Below are positions 60,003 to 64,000 of a stretch of DNA of 64,000 nucleotides, piece by piece. Positions within the stretch are counted from its first letter, which is position 1. Every line of letters starts with the position of its first letter. The translations under genes and the position numbers were made by a program. This DNA comes from a virus, in IMG/VR virus record IMGVR_UViG_3300046808_001241, positions 124,001 to 188,000 of that record. One strand, given 5' to 3'. The notes beneath the pieces were generated by a model. The model ran no database searches and was not told the origin of the DNA. It was given only the letters and a program-made list of their open reading frames with translations.

Positions 60003-60029
60003 CTCTTCCTACCATTAAAGCGCTTGAGC
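59964..60029 (+). terminator. Long-loop inverted repeat with T tract
   Basis: GCTCAAGCGCTTTA (59964-59977) and TAAAGCGCTTGAGC (60016-60029) form a perfect 14-bp stem with a 38-base loop, followed on the + strand by TTTTTT. It may terminate + strand transcription passing the endonuclease gene, or act as an mRNA processing site before the 60058 operon. Confidence 0.6.
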
Positions 60030-60057
60030 TTTTTTAATTTCATAGTAAAGTGTCTTC

Positions 60058-60243
60058 ATGCATAAATTTAAAGTAGGGGACAGAATCTGTAAGCCAAAAG
60101 GCTATACATTTGATGGAGAAGTTCGTTCCGTCTTTGAGACAATTAATGGAGACGTGAGAGTTGTTGCTGAGTTGACTACTTCTAATGGTCTTGGAATGCT
60201 TCATATTTTTAGCGAATCTCAGTTAGAATTGAGAGCAGAATGA
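60058..60243 (+). CDS. Small SH3-like phage protein
   Basis: A 61-residue protein (start MHKFKVGDRICKPKGYTFDG). The pattern F-x-V-G-D-R-x-x-K-P-K-G-Y-x-F-x-G, followed by HIFSESQLEL, is common in phage and bacterial small SH3-like proteins of unknown function. It overlaps the next gene by ATGA, so it leads a four-gene translationally coupled operon ending in the clamp loader. Confidence 0.75.
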   Translation: MHKFKVGDRICKPKGYTFDGEVRSVFETINGDVRVVAELTTSNGLGMLHIFSESQLELRAE

Positions 60244-60977
60244 ATCACCAGTCGTTTATAGATTACTTCAATAGAGAAGAACAACTCATCCTTCAAGAAG
60301 GTCTAATAACGACATATCCAGCATCTGCTTTTGAGCATGCTTTAAAAACAAACTTTAAAGAGCATATTAAAGAATTGTTTGTAGATAAAAACTTTCTTGG
60401 TTTCAAAACAAAGTTTGAGCTACATTTAAAAGATGTTTCTAAATTAAAAGAAATTGAAAAATTTGCAAATACTTACGGTTATCATTTTGGAGCTTTTAAA
60501 GACAATCCTCCAATGGTACAAATCGAACCAAAATATCCTTACAAAGTATTCAAAGATGATCTACCAGAAAAAGCATATCATATTACAAGAAACGAACATC
60601 TTCAAACAATTCTTAATAAAGGATTGACTCCAAAAGAATCAAAAACGTTTTTTAAACATCCAGGAAATAGAATTTATTTGTTTGTTACGAAGAATTTGCA
60701 AGACGTTTTAAAGCTAAAAGAGCTTCTCAAAAAAACTTTTTCTGCTAGAGAACAAAACGTTGGGTTATCGGTTCTAGAAATAGATTCGTGGTCAGAAGTT
60801 TATTACCTAGATCCTAACCTTGAACCAAAAGATATTTCCAATCATAGCTTAAGAATCTTTACTTTGAGAAACATACCTCCTCAAATGATAAAATTTTTGC
60901 CAGAACTTTCAGATAATAATGGAAAAATCACAAAATCAGTAGAAGATTTCAAGTATCGACAAAATTTAAAGAAATGA
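60240..60977 (+). CDS. ADP-ribosyltransferase-fold-like protein, paralogue B
   Basis: A 245-residue protein. An N-terminal domain (residues 5-105; FNREEQLILQEGLITTYPAS, then EIEKFANTYGYHFGAF and IEPKYPYKVF) is followed by KAYHITRNEHLQTILNKGLT (YHIT at 113-116), KHPGNRIYLFV (R144, Y146) and YYLDPNLEP with FTLRNIPPQMIKFLPE. This H-x-T, helix-GL, R-x-Y order and the IPP ending recall Tpt1/KptA and DarT. Enzyme activity is not shown. It overlaps both neighbours by ATGA. Confidence 0.6.
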   Translation: MNHQSFIDYFNREEQLILQEGLITTYPASAFEHALKTNFKEHIKELFVDKNFLGFKTKFELHLKDVSKLKEIEKFANTYGYHFGAFKDNPPMVQIEPKYPYKVFKDDLPEKAYHITRNEHLQTILNKGLTPKESKTFFKHPGNRIYLFVTKNLQDVLKLKELLKKTFSAREQNVGLSVLEIDSWSEVYYLDPNLEPKDISNHSLRIFTLRNIPPQMIKFLPELSDNNGKITKSVEDFKYRQNLKK

Positions 60978-61756
60978 GTGACGATAAAATAGAAAAAATT
61001 ACTCATATGACTTTTTATGAGTTTTATAAGCAAGAAGAGCGATTAGTGCTTGCTGAAGGTCTTATAAAGTCCTACCCAATTTTAAATTTTAAATTGGCTG
61101 TTTTACATACTTTTAGAGAGCATCTTTTACATATTGGAATCGGCCAATCTTTTGGAATGGATATAAATCTTGTTATCGTTTTAGATGAAAGAGACGAAGT
61201 TGCTCTTAAAGAGATTGAAGAATTTGCTGACACGTATGGTTATCATCTAGGATTTACAAAAAAACTTTTATATAAAGGTAAAGCTTGTAAAAGCCACCAG
61301 TTTGATCCAAAATATCCAATTGTCATCTCCAAAGAATATATTCCAAAAGTAGGCTTTCATATTGCCAGAAACGAACATTTGAAAAGCATTTTTGAAATTG
61401 GGCTAACTCCTAAAACGAGTAAGAGTGATTTTAAACACCCGGGCAACAGAGTATACCTTCTGGTTGCAAACTCTGTTAATTCAATTCTAAAGACTAAAGA
61501 AGTTTTAAGAGGACATGCTAAACGAAAAAAGCCGAACGAGATTGTTGAGTTGTCTGTGCTAAAAGTCAATATTAATGAAGACTTGGTTTATTATTTTGAC
61601 CCCAATCTTGAGCCAGGAGCTATTGATCCGGAATGCTTTGGAATGTTTGTTCTCAGAAACATTCATCCAGCATATGTTGAACTTCTTCCGGAATTGTCGG
61701 ATAATAAAGGAGTTTCGTCGAAATATAAAGAGTACCACAAAAATTTAAAGAAATGA
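60974..61756 (+). CDS. ADP-ribosyltransferase-fold-like protein, paralogue C
   Basis: A 260-residue protein, closest to the gene just upstream: EERLVLAEGLIKSYPI, EIEEFADTYGYHLGF, VGFHIARNEHLKSIFEIGLT (FHIA at 128-131), FKHPGNRVYLLVA (R159, Y161), YYFDPNLEPG and RNIHPAYVELLPELSDN. The Thr after HI is replaced by Ala, so if the family is catalytic this copy may have altered substrate binding. Both paralogues end KNLKK and share an identical AATTTAAAGAAATGA junction into the next gene, so they arose by tandem duplication. Confidence 0.6.
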   Translation: MSDDKIEKITHMTFYEFYKQEERLVLAEGLIKSYPILNFKLAVLHTFREHLLHIGIGQSFGMDINLVIVLDERDEVALKEIEEFADTYGYHLGFTKKLLYKGKACKSHQFDPKYPIVISKEYIPKVGFHIARNEHLKSIFEIGLTPKTSKSDFKHPGNRVYLLVANSVNSILKTKEVLRGHAKRKKPNEIVELSVLKVNINEDLVYYFDPNLEPGAIDPECFGMFVLRNIHPAYVELLPELSDNKGVSSKYKEYHKNLKK

Positions 61757-62685
61757 CCAATCCACTTTCGTCGCTTTGGGTAGAAGCTTATAGACCAAAA
61801 ACTCTTGAAGATATAGTCTTATCAAAAGATGATAGAGAGTTTTTTGAATCGCTACTAACAAAAAAAGAGATTCCTCATCTACTATTTGCTGGCTCACAAG
61901 GTCTGGGAAAAACTTCTTTGAGTCTTATAATTGCAAAACAACTTGCTCCAGCCTCTTACATGATTCTTAATGCTTCCGACACAAACGGAATTGACACAGC
62001 AAGAGGAACTATTTCGAATTTTGCCAAAACAAAATCAATTGATGGTAATATGAAAATCATTATATGCGATGAGTTTTGCAATTTTTCGGTAGAAGGACAG
62101 AAATGTCTGCGCAATTTAATGGAGTCTTTTGCAGAAAATACTAGATTTATAATTACAGCAAATTACCTTCACAAAGTAATTGCTCCAATTCAAAGTCGTT
62201 GCCAAATTATAAATTTAAACCCGACTCTTGAATCAACTGTTGCACGAATTGTAGAAATCCTCAAGAAAGAAAACATAACAATTCCTCAAGATCAAAAGCC
62301 ATTGCTGCTTAACCATATTCGCAAGTATCTTCCTGATATCAGAAGAATTGTGAATGATATGCAGAAGTTTAGTGTTACAGGAACACTCAACATTAAAACT
62401 GATGTTGCTTTGGAATTTGTTGAAAAGATCTTTAAGAAGCTTTGCAATAAACCCAATCTTGTCAACATCCGAAAAGAGATTATCGAAAACGAGAGAGCAT
62501 TTTCTAATGACTATCACTCGTTGCTCAAGCAATTATTTGAAGTAGTTTTTGAGTCTGATCTTCCTTCCGAGAAAAAGACTGAAGCAATGCTAATCATTTC
62601 CAAATCAATGGAACAACAAAGCTTCGTCATTGATAAAGAGATTGGAGCTTTTTCAGCTCTTATAAGCCTTTCCAAAGTCTTTTAG
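61753..62685 (+). CDS. 44: Sliding-clamp loader large subunit (gp44-like)
   Basis: A 310-residue AAA+ protein. Walker A is GSQGLGKTS (47-55), Walker B is IIICDEFCN (102-110) and the SRC arginine-finger motif is at 148-150 (QSRCQII). The order and size agree with T4 gp44 (319 residues), which with gp62 loads the gp45 clamp on primed DNA. The lid and collar helices follow. gp62 and gp45 are not in the window. It is the last gene of the ATGA-coupled operon and overlaps the convergent gene at 62682 by four bases. Confidence 0.9.
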   Translation: MTNPLSSLWVEAYRPKTLEDIVLSKDDREFFESLLTKKEIPHLLFAGSQGLGKTSLSLIIAKQLAPASYMILNASDTNGIDTARGTISNFAKTKSIDGNMKIIICDEFCNFSVEGQKCLRNLMESFAENTRFIITANYLHKVIAPIQSRCQIINLNPTLESTVARIVEILKKENITIPQDQKPLLLNHIRKYLPDIRRIVNDMQKFSVTGTLNIKTDVALEFVEKIFKKLCNKPNLVNIRKEIIENERAFSNDYHSLLKQLFEVVFESDLPSEKKTEAMLIISKSMEQQSFVIDKEIGAFSALISLSKVF

Positions 62686-62975
62686 CTTCTTCCACAGCAT
62701 CTTCTTGGAGCTTGGGATTGAGGAGCGGTTGCAGCAGTGTTTGAGATAGGACCTGCAGAAGGAGTTGAAGCTTTAAAGACAGAAGTGGGACGATTTGTGT
62801 GCTGAACGGTTGGCAGAGAAGGAGATTGGACTCTGCCAATAAGAATAGACAAATTTCTTGAAGCTATAACAGAATCTTTACAGGGAGCTGTTTTGGCTTT
62901 TACTTCATCGTTTTCCAAAGCATATCCAACATACATTCCGTCTTCTTGAACTATTTTAAGTTTGTATTTGTTCAT
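62682..62975 (-). CDS. Small hypothetical protein downstream of the hub-like gene
   Basis: A 97-residue protein. The first 30 residues (MNKYKLKIVQEDGMYVGYAL) are strand-rich, and the C-terminal half is a low-complexity Pro/Ser/Ala tail ending CCGRS. It overlaps the hub-like gene by ATGA and is probably part of the same virion operon. No family is recognised. Confidence 0.6.
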   Translation of the reverse strand: MNKYKLKIVQEDGMYVGYALENDEVKAKTAPCKDSVIASRNLSILIGRVQSPSLPTVQHTNRPTSVFKASTPSAGPISNTAATAPQSQAPRRCCGRS

Positions 62976-64000
62976 AAAACTTTATCAAATTGAGATTCCT
63001 TTTCTTTGAATCTGTGAAGTTTAACAGCATATATCACGTTCATGTAAGAACCAGCTTCAAATAAATGATCTACTTTTACAACAAACCACTGGCCGTATAA
63101 TTTATTATTATAATCATTATCTGCACAACCTGCAACTTTATCAATTCCAATGAATGTTCCAGATTCCCTCAATGTAAGGCCGTATGTTTTAAAACAAATA
63201 CAAGCATTTTGGAATAAACCTGTATAAAGCAAATTATGAAATCCGTTTTTTTGCCTGACTATTTCGTTGTCTCCATTCAAAGTAAACGTTGGAAATACAT
63301 TGCGGTCTTTTTTTGTTTGATGTAAAGTAGGAAGAAATAGTTGTTCTTCGTCAGTTCCTTTTTTGTATAGCTTTGAAATGTAAGATTTGCTGATTGCTTT
63401 TCTTGCAGATAACACATCGTTTCCTTGAAATTGTATATTGAATTGTCTTTTTCCTATGTCAACAGAATATACTGGCGTTGTATTAAACATTGTAGAATTT
63501 GTTTCCGGGGACATATCTACAAAACTGTAAGAAATTATTTGTCCATATTTAAAAGTTTTTAAATCAACATCTTTTCCGTTTCCTCCCATTGGAGCTCTAT
63601 GAATGACAGCAGCAGGAGTTTCTTCTTGATCAGTATGGGAGGTGACAAAAAAATGTTCCTTTTGCAGTTCGCCTGGACCACTATCAGTATTTCCTGCTTT
63701 TTCGAAAAAATCTGTTAGAGGAGTTAAAACTAAAGGTTCGATCAAACCATAAGACGTAGCTCGTTCTGTGTGCAATAAACATAAATCATTTAATTGAGCT
63801 CCTTCAACTCCCTCAATTGATTTAGAACTAACATGATGAGCATAAACGTATTCTAGATCATCAAACGCTGTATATTGTGCAGGAGATGTATAAAATATAC
63901 TACTCGATCCAGTGTCCCAACTAATTCCAGGAGATACCGAAAATTCATAACTTCCTCCATACTCTGGTTTTGATAAAGCTTCGTTTAATATTTCAAGCAT
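62972..64000 (-). CDS. Baseplate hub-like protein (partial or edge gene)
   Basis: At least 342 residues, reading from the right window edge; an ATG at 64000 could be internal, so the 5' end is uncertain. The closing section LYGQWFVVKVDHLFEAGSY, then NVIYAVKLHRF, is the typical end of T4-like and Mu-like hub (gp27/gp44-type) proteins, where a domain ends with V-x-H-x-F. The preceding part is strand-rich with few acidic motifs. A central baseplate hub subunit is the best guess from this pattern. It is followed by the small gene at 62682. Confidence 0.5.
   Translation of the reverse strand: MLEILNEALSKPEYGGSYEFSVSPGISWDTGSSSIFYTSPAQYTAFDDLEYVYAHHVSSKSIEGVEGAQLNDLCLLHTERATSYGLIEPLVLTPLTDFFEKAGNTDSGPGELQKEHFFVTSHTDQEETPAAVIHRAPMGGNGKDVDLKTFKYGQIISYSFVDMSPETNSTMFNTTPVYSVDIGKRQFNIQFQGNDVLSARKAISKSYISKLYKKGTDEEQLFLPTLHQTKKDRNVFPTFTLNGDNEIVRQKNGFHNLLYTGLFQNACICFKTYGLTLRESGTFIGIDKVAGCADNDYNNKLYGQWFVVKVDHLFEAGSYMNVIYAVKLHRFKEKESQFDKVL

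Overview
This window looks like part of the genome of a large, A+T-rich myovirus with a T4-like core (Caudoviricetes), related in gene content to T4-like cyanophages and other marine or freshwater relatives. The evidence is a gp25-like and a gp6-like baseplate wedge pair, a gp14-like neck protein, a gp44-like clamp loader, a probable gp16-like small terminase and a hub-like protein. Alongside these are aerobic ribonucleotide reductase NrdA/NrdB, an Hsp20 chaperone and a dUTPase/dCTP-deaminase-fold enzyme. No bacterial housekeeping gene, rRNA, intact tRNA or CRISPR array is visible. The host cannot be read from the sequence.

Layout. (1) 1-898: end of one + strand gene and a membrane/coiled-coil gene. 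(2) 895-7365, minus: small adhesins (BNR-like, LamG-like, beta-helix, YadA-like), interrupted by one + strand DUF2693-like gene. (3) 7414-7768: poor coding space with possible gene remnants. (4) 7769-11982, minus: a glycan-modification cassette with two glycosyltransferase-like genes, two sulfotransferase-like genes and a frameshifted WcbI-like gene. (5) 12010-19889, minus: LamG and repetitive coiled-coil fibres, gp14-like neck protein with paralogous partners, an acidic core-like protein, a tail-collar adhesin and its chaperone-like partner. (6) 19907-39317, minus: very large virion proteins downstream of gp25 and gp6. (7) 39382-46940, plus: nrdB, a homing endonuclease, an ADP-ribosyltransferase-like gene, nrdA, a YdjM-like membrane protein and hsp20. 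(8) 46987-58095, minus: a second adhesin array with three tandem seven-repeat propeller paralogues, ending at the probable small terminase. (9) 58149-62685, plus: dUTPase-like gene, then a four-gene overlapping operon with two more ART-like paralogues and the clamp loader; a GIY-YIG endonuclease lies between on the minus strand. (10) 62682-64000, minus: a small gene and the baseplate hub-like gene running to the window edge.

How it works together. The plus-strand islands carry nucleotide metabolism and replication. The minus-strand blocks carry virion, tail and receptor-binding genes. Many minus-strand genes start 5-9 bases after an octamer close to the T4 late promoter TATAAATA and have no evident Shine-Dalgarno site, which suggests leaderless or nearly leaderless late mRNAs. 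The adhesins share a few short N-terminal modules joined to different C-terminal folds, as expected for exchangeable receptor-binding proteins docking on common sites.

Most notable: an exact copy of the NrdB C-terminal 11 residues on the end of the adjacent homing endonuclease; a three-member family of putative ADP-ribosyltransferase-fold proteins; the sulfotransferase/glycosyltransferase cassette with an A9 frameshift in its WcbI-like gene; and the leaderless promoter geometry.
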